A stretch of 64,000 nt of DNA from Arthrobacter rhizophilus (GTDB lineage: Bacteria; Actinomycetota; Actinomycetes; Actinomycetales; Micrococcaceae): the NCBI RefSeq assembly GCF_026241105.1, contig NZ_JAPFFT010000001.1, positions 310,001 to 374,000 of the forward strand. Reading direction: 5' to 3'. The notes below the pieces were generated by a model that was given only the letters and a program-made list of their open reading frames with translations, ran no database searches and was not told where the DNA came from. This document shows, piece after piece, positions 8,181 through 16,367 of this stretch; the stretch's first letter is position 1; every line of letters begins with the position of its first letter. The position numbers were made by a program, and so were the translations under genes.

Positions 8181-9215
8181 ATGAGCACTGCAACAATTCC
8201 CGGACGGAAGAAGTCCTTCCTGTCCGGACTCCCGGTCATTTCCCACCTCAACAAGAGCGTTGGCCTGCAGCGTGGCATGCTCATCACCGGGCTCGTACTG
8301 ACCGGGTTCTTCCTGCTCTGCACGGTGCTGGCCCCGTTCATAGCGCCTTACGGCTACGCCCAACTGAGTGATGCTTCCGGCTCGTTCCCCACCCAGCAGG
8401 CCCCCAACAGCAAGCACCTGCTCGGTACGACAGTCGGCGGCTATGACGTCCTTTCGCGGGTCCTCTGGGGTTCGCAGACCGCCGTGACCGTGATCGTCGT
8501 CGCCGTGGCGATGTCCATCTTCCTCGGAGTGGCGCTGGGCCTGCTCAGTGGTTACTTTGGCGGCTGGCTGGACCGGGTCCTCGTGGTCATCGCCGATGCC
8601 ATCTATGCTTTCCCGACGCTGCTGCTGGCGATCGTCATCTCGATCGTCGTCAGCAGGGGACAATCGAGCTTCTGGGGCGGCATCTTGTCGTGCTCGTTCG
8701 CAATCACCGTGGTGTTCGTTCCGCAATACTTCCGCGTGATCCGCGCCGAAACCATCAGGCTCAAGGCCGAGCCGTTCGTCGAATCAGCCATGGTGCTGGG
8801 TGCTTCCAGCCTGCGGATCATCACCCGCCACATCTTCAAGAACGCCACCAGGACACTTCCGCTGATGTTCACGCTGAACGCCTCCGAAGCAATCCTGACC
8901 TTGGCCGGCCTCGGATTCCTGGGATTCGGCATCGAACCGTCCTCTGCGGCCGAATGGGGCTTCGACCTCGACAAGGCCATGGCCGATGCGTCCTCCGGCA
9001 TCTGGTGGACCGGCGTCTTCCCCGGTATCGCGATCGTCCTCACAGTGCTCGGTTTGACCTTGGTCGGCGAGAGCATCAACGACCTCAACGATCCCCGCCT
9101 ACGCGGACGCAAGCGTGCCGGAGGCAAGGCCTCCCGCTCCAAAGTGACGGCAGGAACCGACGGCAAGAACACAGGAGCCCTTTCGGCTCCTGAATCAGAA
9201 GCAGGTAAGGCATGA
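8181..9215 (+). CDS. ABC transporter permease, DppC/OppC type
   Basis: Second permease of the peptide-type importer. The 344-residue product begins with a cytosolic segment, then a first helix (GMLITGLVLTGFFLLCTVLAPFIAPYG), and contains the OppC signature segment LLGTTVGGYDVLSRVLWGSQTAV and the EAA loop VESAMVLGASSLRIITRHIFKNATRTL. The C-terminal tail after NDLNDPRLRGRKR is about 35 residues of polar, Ala/Ser/Gly-rich sequence. The start is one base after the stop of the previous gene, and the stop overlaps the ATPase start by 4 bp (ATGA). This gives tight coupling of the three transporter components. Confidence 0.95.
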   Translation: MSTATIPGRKKSFLSGLPVISHLNKSVGLQRGMLITGLVLTGFFLLCTVLAPFIAPYGYAQLSDASGSFPTQQAPNSKHLLGTTVGGYDVLSRVLWGSQTAVTVIVVAVAMSIFLGVALGLLSGYFGGWLDRVLVVIADAIYAFPTLLLAIVISIVVSRGQSSFWGGILSCSFAITVVFVPQYFRVIRAETIRLKAEPFVESAMVLGASSLRIITRHIFKNATRTLPLMFTLNASEAILTLAGLGFLGFGIEPSSAAEWGFDLDKAMADASSGIWWTGVFPGIAIVLTVLGLTLVGESINDLNDPRLRGRKRAGGKASRSKVTAGTDGKNTGALSAPESEAGKA

Positions 9216-10936
9216 CCACCAACATCGGCAACATCTCGGACCAGCCGCAGGAACCGGGGCGGCCAGTCCTGGACATTGAACGGCTCAAAGTCACCTTTGC
9301 CACGGACAGCGGCGACGTCTACGCCGTCAAGGACGTCAGCCTCGAGGTCAAGGCCGGGGAAGTGCTGGCGATCGTAGGGGAGTCCGGCTCCGGCAAGACT
9401 GTCACCGCGAAGACCATTCTCGGTCTTCTCCCCGAGACAGCCATCAGCTCGGGAGCCGTGCTGATCAATGGCAACAACGTGATCAGCGTCAGCGCGTCCA
9501 AGCTCCGCAAGATCCGTGGCCGGGACGTGGCCATGGTCTTCCAGGAACCTTCCACTGCGCTGAACCCCGTGTTCACGGTTGGCTGGCAGATCGCCGAAGG
9601 CATCCGGGCCCATGCCTCCGACGGACACCGGATCTCGGCCAGGGAAGCCAAGAAGCGGGCCACGGAGGCACTGCGGAAGGTGGGCATCCCCGATCCCGAA
9701 ACCCGTGTCAACTACTATCCCCACCAGCTTTCCGGAGGCCAGAAGCAACGCGTAGTCATCGCGGCTGCGCTCGCCTTGAACCCGGGGTTGATCGTGGCGG
9801 ACGAGCCGACAACGGCACTTGACGTCACTGTCCAGGCCGAGATCCTGCAGCTGCTCCGGGACCTACGGGACAAATACGGCACCTCGATCGTCCTCATTAC
9901 GCACAATATGGGTGTGGTGGCAGACCTTGCTGACCGCGTGGTGGTCATGTATCAGGGCGATGTCGTCGAAGAAGCCACGGCCAAGGTTCTCTTTGCGGAG
10001 CCCAAGCAGGACTACACCAAGAAGCTGCTGGCCGCCGTGCCGCACCTCGGCCGCAACTCAGCATCCGAAGGGGCCACCCAAAGGCTGCACCAAGGCGGGA
10101 AAGCCCTCGTTGAAGCCAAGAACCTCACCATCGAGTATCCGGGCCGCCTCGGAAAACCCGGGTTCAAGGCCGTGGACAACGTCAGCTTTACGGTCTCCGA
10201 GAACGAGGTCTTTGGCCTGGTAGGCGAGTCCGGTTCGGGCAAGTCCACTATCGGACGGGCCATAGCCGGCCTCAACCGGATCACCGGTGGCAGCCTCAAG
10301 GTCCTCGGTTACGAAATGCTGGACTTCAAGGAACACACGTTCAAGCCGCTTCGCAAGGACATCGGCTTCGTCTTCCAGGACCCGGCAGCCTCGTTCAACC
10401 CCCAGCTGACCATCGGCGAGTGCGTAGCGGAACCGCTACTCATCCACACCCATCCGAGCCCGGCTCAAGCACGCCTGCGTGTGGCGCAGTTGCTTGAATC
10501 GGTGCAGCTGCCGGCGTCGTACGCTGAACGCTTCCCGCACGAGCTCTCCGGCGGGCAGCGCCAGCGTGCTTCGCTGGCGCGTTCCCTCGCCCTCAATCCA
10601 CGCCTTTTGATCGCCGACGAGCCAACCTCGGCCCTCGACGTTTCCGTACAGGCAAAGGTCCTGGAACTGTTCAAGGACATCCAGGAAGAGTTCGGTTTCG
10701 CCGCGCTGTTCATCAGCCACGACCTCGCAGTGGTGGACATGCTCTCCCATTGGGTGGGCGTGTTGTTCAAGGGCAAGCTGGTGGAGCAGGGAATCGGTAG
10801 CCAGATCATGGGAAATCCGCAGCATGACTACACCCGCAGGCTCATCGCCTCGCTGCCGGTGCCGGACCCTGATGAGCAGGCCCGACGCCGGGAAGACAAC
10901 CGCGAGCTGCTGGGCACCGAGCTACTCGAAAGCTAG
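9212..10936 (+). CDS. Double ATP-binding protein of peptide-type ABC importer (OppD-OppF fusion)
   Basis: The 574-residue protein has two complete ABC ATPase domains in one chain. It therefore does the work of the separate OppD and OppF subunits in many bacteria. Domain 1 has Walker A GESGSGKT (residues 56-63), signature LSGGQKQRV and Walker B LIVADEPTTALD. Domain 2 has Walker A GESGSGKST (about 338-346), signature LSGGQRQRAS and Walker B LLIADEPTSALD. The oligopeptide-transporter C-terminal element (YTKKLLAAVPHL, YTRRLIASLPVPDPDE) follows each domain. The start overlaps the permease stop (ATGA). A strong terminator begins 15 bp after the stop, closing the operon. Confidence 0.95.
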   Translation: MTTNIGNISDQPQEPGRPVLDIERLKVTFATDSGDVYAVKDVSLEVKAGEVLAIVGESGSGKTVTAKTILGLLPETAISSGAVLINGNNVISVSASKLRKIRGRDVAMVFQEPSTALNPVFTVGWQIAEGIRAHASDGHRISAREAKKRATEALRKVGIPDPETRVNYYPHQLSGGQKQRVVIAAALALNPGLIVADEPTTALDVTVQAEILQLLRDLRDKYGTSIVLITHNMGVVADLADRVVVMYQGDVVEEATAKVLFAEPKQDYTKKLLAAVPHLGRNSASEGATQRLHQGGKALVEAKNLTIEYPGRLGKPGFKAVDNVSFTVSENEVFGLVGESGSGKSTIGRAIAGLNRITGGSLKVLGYEMLDFKEHTFKPLRKDIGFVFQDPAASFNPQLTIGECVAEPLLIHTHPSPAQARLRVAQLLESVQLPASYAERFPHELSGGQRQRASLARSLALNPRLLIADEPTSALDVSVQAKVLELFKDIQEEFGFAALFISHDLAVVDMLSHWVGVLFKGKLVEQGIGSQIMGNPQHDYTRRLIASLPVPDPDEQARRREDNRELLGTELLES

Positions 10937-10950
10937 CCTCGTCCCTGACG

Positions 10951-10986
10951 GAAAGACCCGCCTTTCTCGTGAAAGGCGGGTCTTTC
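10951..10986. terminator. Bidirectional rho-independent terminator
   Basis: Perfect 16-bp inverted repeat (GAAAGACCCGCCTTTC at 10951-10966, its complement at 10971-10986) with a TCGT loop. It sits between the convergent ABC importer operon and the reductase gene ending at 11013. The arms end in TTTC on both strands, so it can stop transcription from both sides. Confidence 0.9.
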
Positions 10987-11012
10987 GTCTGTGCCGGTCT
11001 TTCCCGTGCTGC

Positions 11013-11672
11013 CTATTCGGAGACGATGCTGATGTTGAAGAGCTTGTCCTTCGGCTGACGCATGAAGATCCGGAGCCACAGCGGCATCCACATTTCCAGG
11101 CCGCGGGCGACGTCGAGCCCGCCAAGGTCGTGGATGTGTTCGGGGAGCCAGCCGAACTCCCGCAGGAGCGCGACGACGGTGGCTTTCGCGTCGTCGTCGT
11201 TCCCCGCCACGAAGACGTCGTGGGCGCCGTCGGCGAGCCTGAGCGGATCAACCATCAGCGGAGCCTCCAAGGTGTTGAGGGCCTTGACAACGCGGGCCTC
11301 GCGGAAGGAACGCTGGATGGTTTCGGCGATGCTGTCGGTATTGCAGACCGAAAGCGTCGGCGGGAACCCGGCGGAAAAGTCCAGGGGATTGGACACATCA
11401 ACCAGGACCTTGCCTGCCAGGTTCGCAGCCCCGGCCTCACTCAACGCCGCGAGCGAGACCGTGCCGGGCGTTGCGTTGACCACGATCTCGGCCATGGCCG
11501 CCGCCTGGGCGAAGGAACCCGAGCTAGCTGCCGAACCCGCCTGCGCCGCCCATTCCGTTCCTTTGGGATTGCCCGCCTCCCGGGAACCCATCATGACCTC
11601 ATGGCCAACCGCCACCAGTTTGCTGGCCAATGCGTGCCCCACCCTTCCGGTGCCAAGAACTGCGATTTTCAT
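11013..11672 (-). CDS. NADPH-dependent F420 reductase / NAD(P)-binding oxidoreductase
   Basis: A 219-residue Rossmann-fold protein of the family that includes F420:NADP oxidoreductase and related NADP-binding reductases. It starts with the dinucleotide-binding motif MKIAVLGTGRVGHALASKL and contains MMGSRE (a 2'-phosphate-recognition-like SR), VVNATPG, VLVDVSNPLDF and VKALNTL segments typical of the family. The ATG at 11672 is preceded by AAGGAG 8 bp upstream. Longer in-frame starts further upstream would run over the divergent chorismate mutase gene and are rejected. The actual cofactor pair is not proven, because many members in F420-poor genera have unknown substrates. Confidence 0.85.
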   Translation of the reverse strand: MKIAVLGTGRVGHALASKLVAVGHEVMMGSREAGNPKGTEWAAQAGSAASSGSFAQAAAMAEIVVNATPGTVSLAALSEAGAANLAGKVLVDVSNPLDFSAGFPPTLSVCNTDSIAETIQRSFREARVVKALNTLEAPLMVDPLRLADGAHDVFVAGNDDDAKATVVALLREFGWLPEHIHDLGGLDVARGLEMWMPLWLRIFMRQPKDKLFNISIVSE

Positions 11673-11750
11673 GCGTGCTCTCCTTTTCATCGGCGCGGAC
11701 ATGCCTATTCTGCCCCTCAAGGCGCGGCCAGCACACCATAGACTGGAGGA

Positions 11751-12137
11751 ATGACTGAGCAGAACCATGCCCTTCCCGACGCCGATTCCTTCGATCCCGC
11801 GGCCAGCTCCCTTGCCGGCCGTGTGGACAAGTCCGTCATGGACGAGCTGCTCTCCATCCGGTCCAGCATCGACAACATTGATGCCACCCTCGTCTTCCTC
11901 CTCGCGGAACGCTTCAAGGCCACCCAGAAGGTTGGTGTCCTCAAGGCGACGCACAAGCTCCCGGCAGGGGACCCGGGCCGCGAATCCGCCCAGATCGCAC
12001 GGTTGCGCAGACTCGCCGAGGAAGCGCACCTGGATCCTGCCTTCGCCGAGAAGTTCCTGAATTTCATCATCAGCGAGGTCATCCGGCACCACGAGGCAAT
12101 CGCCGAAGACCACCAGGCATCCATCGCGCAGGCCTGA
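11751..12137 (+). CDS. Chorismate mutase (AroQ type)
   Basis: It rearranges chorismate to prephenate at the entry to phenylalanine and tyrosine synthesis. The 128-residue product is a single AroQ-fold all-helical domain with a 35-residue N-terminal extension. Visible pattern: LLSIRSSIDNIDATLVFLLAERFKATQKVGVLKA, then GRESAQIARLRRLAEE and FLNFIISEVIRHHEAIA. These carry the conserved Arg, Lys, Arg/Glu and Gln-like active-site positions. No signal peptide is present, so it is cytosolic, unlike the secreted mycobacterial type. GGAGGA is immediately before the ATG. A TAGACT -10-like box (11739-11744) is spaced so that transcription could also begin at the ATG. Confidence 0.9.
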   Translation: MTEQNHALPDADSFDPAASSLAGRVDKSVMDELLSIRSSIDNIDATLVFLLAERFKATQKVGVLKATHKLPAGDPGRESAQIARLRRLAEEAHLDPAFAEKFLNFIISEVIRHHEAIAEDHQASIAQA

Positions 12138-12141
12138 ACAC

Positions 12142-13179
12142 ATGCCCGCAGAAACCGCGCAGAACCAGGTCACGGCAACGGCCCTGGGTCCTTGGCCCGG
12201 GACCGATCCCGCGGAGGCCGCACGGATTATCCGTGGCGAACTGGGCAGTCCGCACCTGCCGTTCCTGGCTGAGCTTCCGGACCGTGGCGTTGGATCCGAT
12301 CCCCTTGGCCGGACTGCTTCACTGCTGGTTGAGCTGGCCATCGACGTGCAGCCCCACGGCTGGCGCCTGGTTGACCGCCCGGGGAAAGACCTGCGGCGTG
12401 CAAGGTCCGCGCTTGCTACCGACATCAACGTCCTGGCTGACGTTGCCGGCTCGGAAGAAACTTCCGCGGAGGCGCTGAAGATTCAGCTGCGCGGTCCCAT
12501 GAGCCTCGCAGCGGGCCTTTACCTGCACAACGGGGAGCGTGCCCTTCTTGACTACGGGGCCCGCAGGGACATCGCGGAATCCCTGGCCGCCGGCATCGCC
12601 GAGCACATAACGCGGGTCCGAGCCGCAGTGCCGGGAGCCGACGTGGTGATCCAACTCGACGAGCCGGACATTGCTTCTGTGTTGGCAGGTACTATTCCCA
12701 CCGCGAGCGGCTACCGTACCCTTCGGTCCATCCCTGGCGAAGAGGTCACCGGCGCCTGGCGGTTGGTGATCGACGCTTTGCGGGCAGCTGGAGTGGCCGA
12801 GACAGTAGTCTCCGTTCCGGAGATCGAAGCACCCATCCAGCAGATTCTGGCCGCCGGAGCCGACGGCGTCGCCCTTCCGCTCAAGGCGCTCACCACGCGC
12901 CAATGGGAACAGATTGCGACGGCGGTAGAGGACGGCAAGCGCTTCTGGGCCGGCGCACTGGCCACTGAAAATCCGCGGGCAACCTTGCCACGCACCGCCG
13001 AGGTGGTGGACACCGTTTGGCGGCCTTGGCGCCAACTCGGCTTACCGGCGTCGAGCTTGGGGGCCGTGCGTGTCACACCGTCGGACGGGCTGGCCGAGTA
13101 CTCGCCGTCGGGGGCCAAAGAGGTCCTGACCCGCTTGGCCCAGCTTGCCGATGGATTGAACCAGCTCGCCCTCGGCTAG
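12142..13179 (+). CDS. MetE-like (B12-independent methionine synthase fold) protein
   Basis: A 345-residue protein of the UROD/MetE-like barrel family, about half the length of true cobalamin-independent methionine synthase and corresponding to its C-terminal catalytic barrel. Visible elements include GPWPGTDPAEAARIIRGELG, the barrel strand VVIQLDEPDIASVLAG and VRVTPSDGLAEYS near the C-terminus. The canonical zinc-ligand pattern of MetE (His, Cys, Glu, Cys) is not obvious, so methionine synthesis should not be assumed. The gene starts 4 bp after chorismate mutase and is probably cotranscribed with it. Homologues of this length are common in actinobacteria and their substrate is not settled. 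Confidence 0.78.
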   Translation: MPAETAQNQVTATALGPWPGTDPAEAARIIRGELGSPHLPFLAELPDRGVGSDPLGRTASLLVELAIDVQPHGWRLVDRPGKDLRRARSALATDINVLADVAGSEETSAEALKIQLRGPMSLAAGLYLHNGERALLDYGARRDIAESLAAGIAEHITRVRAAVPGADVVIQLDEPDIASVLAGTIPTASGYRTLRSIPGEEVTGAWRLVIDALRAAGVAETVVSVPEIEAPIQQILAAGADGVALPLKALTTRQWEQIATAVEDGKRFWAGALATENPRATLPRTAEVVDTVWRPWRQLGLPASSLGAVRVTPSDGLAEYSPSGAKEVLTRLAQLADGLNQLALG

Positions 13180-13196
13180 CCGCTTCCCGGCCTCTT

Positions 13197-13931
13197 TTAG
13201 ATCCGCCGTTCCCAGCGGTCCGGCTCGGCGTACCGGGGGAGCCCGACGGCGGCGGTGGCGGTCCGCGAGGCTGCCGCGCCATCCGTCCCGGGCAGCGAGG
13301 GCGCCAATCGGTAATCAAAGGAGCCCGCGTAAACAAGGACCAAGCCGACGTGTTTCTGGAGCACCTTCACCTGGATCCGATGCTTGCCTTCCGCCGCATC
13401 CCACCACTGCTCTGCGTAGGCCTTCGCATCGAGCGCAACGGGCAAGGCCAGCCTCAGGGGACCCAGGAACAAACGCGACGCACCCGAGACGCCGCGAAGC
13501 CGCCCCTCCGGTGTGACATCCAAATCCAGCCCCGTGGCCAGCCGGCGGTAGCGGCCCAGGTAGTCGATGAGCCGGGTGCCACGGTCGTTGCCGGTCTCCG
13601 CGACCGTGGTGTCATGGAACAAGCGGGTACGCCCGGGAAAGAAAATTTCACGCCGCGCCGTGAGGCTGGACCGTCCGAACGGATCAAAGTGTGCGTGGTT
13701 CTCGATGCGGAACGGAATGCGCTCGCCGTACTCGGGGAAGAAGGCCTGTTCCCCGGCAACCGTGGCCAGGAGCGGACGGAGCCATTTCTGCCGGCAGCCG
13801 ACCACATCGAACACACCCTCGCCGATTCCGTATGATCCGGACCCCGGCGCAAGCGAGAAATAGTCCTGGAGTTCAGGCTGCAACTGCCGGAACTTGCTGC
13901 CCAGCGCCAACTCGTAGATCGGTGTGCTCAT
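13197..13931 (-). CDS. DUF4166-like protein
   Basis: A 244-residue protein that I assign to DUF4166 from the opening YELALGSKFRQLQPELQDYFSL, followed by GSYGIGEGVFDVVG, FRIENHAHFDPFGRSSLTARREIFFP and a central LDLDVTPEGRLRG. No catalytic motif or membrane segment is seen. In other actinobacteria this domain often follows a saccharopine-dehydrogenase-like or epimerase protein, but here it stands alone. It lies 52 bp behind the DUF58 gene on the same strand and may be the last gene of that operon. The stop is 17 bp from the stop of the convergent MetE-like gene. Function unknown. Confidence 0.7.
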   Translation of the reverse strand: MSTPIYELALGSKFRQLQPELQDYFSLAPGSGSYGIGEGVFDVVGCRQKWLRPLLATVAGEQAFFPEYGERIPFRIENHAHFDPFGRSSLTARREIFFPGRTRLFHDTTVAETGNDRGTRLIDYLGRYRRLATGLDLDVTPEGRLRGVSGASRLFLGPLRLALPVALDAKAYAEQWWDAAEGKHRIQVKVLQKHVGLVLVYAGSFDYRLAPSLPGTDGAAASRTATAAVGLPRYAEPDRWERRI

Positions 13932-13983
13932 GGTGGTTCCTCGGGTTGTGGGTGTTGGTTTGATAGCTCAGTGCCTGGCGGCG

Positions 13984-15276
13984 CTACAGACGGCCCGCAG
14001 CCTTCAGCCGAATGTATGCATCGGCCAGGCGTGGCGGTAGTTCAAGAGGCTCGGCGTCGACCACTTCCGCACCAAGCTGGCGCAGTTGGGCGCTGACTGC
14101 CTCACGGTCAAGGAGGGCTCGCTCGGCGGCCGAGGCACGGAAGACCTGGCTCGCCGTCGTGCGTTCCTCCTTCATTCGCCCCAGCAGGGGGTCACGGACC
14201 GATGCAACCAACACGACGTGCTGCCTCACCAATTGCGCCACCAAGGGAATGAGTCCTTCCTCGGGGGCCCCGCCGTCGAGCGAGGTCAGCAGCACTACCA
14301 GGGAACGGTGCGCGGAAATGGCCCGCACTTGGGCCGGGATCTGCGCCCAATCCATCTCGATCAATTCGGCCTCGAGCGGCGCCATGGCCTGGACCAAGGA
14401 GCCGAGGAGATTGCCCTTGGCTGCCGAGTCGACGCGCCCGCGGACGCGTCGATCGAACGCGAAGAAGTCCACGCGGTCTCCGCCGCGCTCTGCCAGCACT
14501 GCGAGCAGGAGGGCGGCTTCCATCCCGGTGTCCAGGCGGGGCTCGTCGTCGATGCGTGCTGCGGCCGTGCGCGAGGTGTCGAGCATGATCACCACGCGTC
14601 TGTCCCGCTCGGGGCGCCAAGTCCGGACGACGACAGCGGTGCGCCGCGCGGTCGCCCGCCAGTCGATGGAGCGCACGTCATCGCCCCGTACGTAGTCCCG
14701 GAGCGAATCGAACTCGGTGCTGGCTCCACGGATCTGGACCGCAGCCTTGCCGTCGAGTTCCCGCAGTTTCCGCAGCTTGGAGGGTAGGTGCCGCTTGGAG
14801 TGAAAAGGCGGCAGGACGCGCAGGCGGCCGGGGAGAGACACAGTTCGTTGCCTCGCCGCCAGCCCGAGGGGGCCAATCGAACGGAGCGTGACGTGCGGTG
14901 CTGTCAGGTCGCCACGCCGTGTGGGCCTGAGCCGGACTGACATTCGCCGCCGCTCACCAGCCGGGATCCCGACGCGCTGGACGGGGGCTATGGTCCCGGC
15001 GGAGGGTTGCCAAGCGTCACGCACCAGCCCGCGGAAGGTCCGACGGTTGCCGTTCTCCAGCGTCAGTACAGATTCCGCCTCCGAGTGGAGGGTGACATTG
15101 CCCGGATCCTGGCGCCGCAGGGAGACCTTGGCAGGCGACGCGGCCAGCAGGATGTCGGACACCATCAGGGCCAAAAGCCCGGCCGCGATGAGGAGGACCG
15201 TCCCCCACGCAGGGAACAGCAACAAGGGGACCAACGCGGCGAATACCAGCAGCACAAAGCGGCCTGTGATGGCCAT
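13984..15276 (-). CDS. DUF58 domain-containing membrane protein
   Basis: A 430-residue protein with two hydrophobic segments at the N-terminus (about residues 5-24 and 25-48) and a cytosolic von Willebrand A-like DUF58 region. The DUF58 signature REYxxGDDxRxIDW-type motif is present as LRDYVRGDDVRSIDWRATARR, followed by the MIDAS-like VIMLDTSRTAAA. It is the usual partner of the MoxR AAA+ ATPase encoded 35 bp upstream. Such pairs are thought to act as chaperone-like systems for metal insertion or for envelope and secreted complexes, but the client here is unknown. The ATG at 15276 gives a sensible membrane-anchored N-terminus. Confidence 0.9.
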   Translation of the reverse strand: MAITGRFVLLVFAALVPLLLFPAWGTVLLIAAGLLALMVSDILLAASPAKVSLRRQDPGNVTLHSEAESVLTLENGNRRTFRGLVRDAWQPSAGTIAPVQRVGIPAGERRRMSVRLRPTRRGDLTAPHVTLRSIGPLGLAARQRTVSLPGRLRVLPPFHSKRHLPSKLRKLRELDGKAAVQIRGASTEFDSLRDYVRGDDVRSIDWRATARRTAVVVRTWRPERDRRVVIMLDTSRTAAARIDDEPRLDTGMEAALLLAVLAERGGDRVDFFAFDRRVRGRVDSAAKGNLLGSLVQAMAPLEAELIEMDWAQIPAQVRAISAHRSLVVLLTSLDGGAPEEGLIPLVAQLVRQHVVLVASVRDPLLGRMKEERTTASQVFRASAAERALLDREAVSAQLRQLGAEVVDAEPLELPPRLADAYIRLKAAGRL

Positions 15277-15311
15277 TCAGCACCCCCGGACAGGTTTAAG
15301 GCGCGGCACCA

Positions 15312-16367
15312 TCAGCGCGGAACGGGGACAGAAGCAAGGATGCTGCCCAGGACATCATCCACGCGGACGCCATCCATCTGCGCTTCAGGGCGAAGCCCGA
15401 CGCGGTGCCGCAGACATGGCAGGGATAGTGCCTTGACGTCGTCGGGGGTGACGAAGTTGCGTCCGGATAACCATGCCCAGGCACGCGAGGTGTTCAGCAA
15501 TGCAGTGGCGCCACGAGGGGAAACCCCCAACTGGAACGACGGAGCAGCGCGCGTCGCCCGGACGACGTCCACAATGTAGCCGAGGATCTCGGGGGCCACC
15601 GTCACCCTGGCCACGGCATCGCGGGCGTTTTGGAGTTCGACGGCGCCCGCCACCGGCCTGACTCCGGCTGCCAGTAAGTTGCGCGGATCAAAACCTTCGG
15701 AGTGCCTTCGGATCACTTCGATTTCCTCGGCGCGTCCAGGCAAGGGCATGGAGAGCTTGAGGAGGAAGCGGTCCAACTGGGCTTCCGGCAGGGGATAGGT
15801 GCCCTCGTATTCCACGGGGTTCTGGGTGGCGGCAACAATGAACGGTGATGGCAACGGACGGGAAAGTCCGTCCACGGATACCTGGCGCTCCTCCATGGCC
15901 TCCAGCAGCGAGGCCTGGGTCTTGGGAGGCGTTCGGTTGATTTCGTCCGCCAGCATGATGTTGGTGAAGACCGGTCCTTCGCGGAAAGTGAATTCCGAGG
16001 TGTGCGAATCGTATACGAGGGAACCGGTGACATCGCCGGGCATGAGGTCCGGCGTGAACTGGATGCGTTTCGTATCCAGGCTGAGCGCGGTGGACAAGGC
16101 ACGCACGAGCAGCGTCTTGGCAACCCCGGGTACGCCTTCCAGCAGGACGTGACCCCCGCAGAGCAACGCGATGAGCATGCCTGTCACCGTTGCATCCTGC
16201 CCGACGACGGCCTTGCCTACTTCGTGACGGACGTCCAGCAGGGCTTTGCGGTCGGGATCAGAGTCCGCAGAGTGCCGGACCGGCTGCTGCGCCGGTGGTC
16301 CCTGTGATGCCGGCCCTCCTGAGTAGCCGTAGTTCCCGTCGGTGAAGCTGTTTGCTTGATTGCTCAT
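15312..16367 (-). CDS. MoxR-family AAA+ ATPase
   Basis: A 351-residue AAA+ ATPase of the MoxR family, which remodels protein complexes together with VWA/DUF58 partners. After a 35-residue Gly/Pro/Gln-rich N-terminus it has Walker A GVPGVAKT, Walker B NIMLADEINRTPPKTQ, sensor 1 FIVAATQNPVEYEGTYPLPEAQLDRF and the C-terminal lid with RHRVGLRPEA. The ATG at 16367 overlaps the upstream DUF4350 stop by 4 bp (ATGA), which fixes the start. An in-frame extension of 131 codons further upstream only runs through the DUF4350 gene and is not used. The DUF58 partner follows. Confidence 0.95.
   Translation of the reverse strand: MSNQANSFTDGNYGYSGGPASQGPPAQQPVRHSADSDPDRKALLDVRHEVGKAVVGQDATVTGMLIALLCGGHVLLEGVPGVAKTLLVRALSTALSLDTKRIQFTPDLMPGDVTGSLVYDSHTSEFTFREGPVFTNIMLADEINRTPPKTQASLLEAMEERQVSVDGLSRPLPSPFIVAATQNPVEYEGTYPLPEAQLDRFLLKLSMPLPGRAEEIEVIRRHSEGFDPRNLLAAGVRPVAGAVELQNARDAVARVTVAPEILGYIVDVVRATRAAPSFQLGVSPRGATALLNTSRAWAWLSGRNFVTPDDVKALSLPCLRHRVGLRPEAQMDGVRVDDVLGSILASVPVPR

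Noticed and set aside
11673..12428. N-terminal 252-codon extension of the F420-reductase-like gene
   Set aside because: It would cover chorismate mutase on the other strand. The ATG at 11672 has a good ribosome-binding site and begins at the Rossmann motif.
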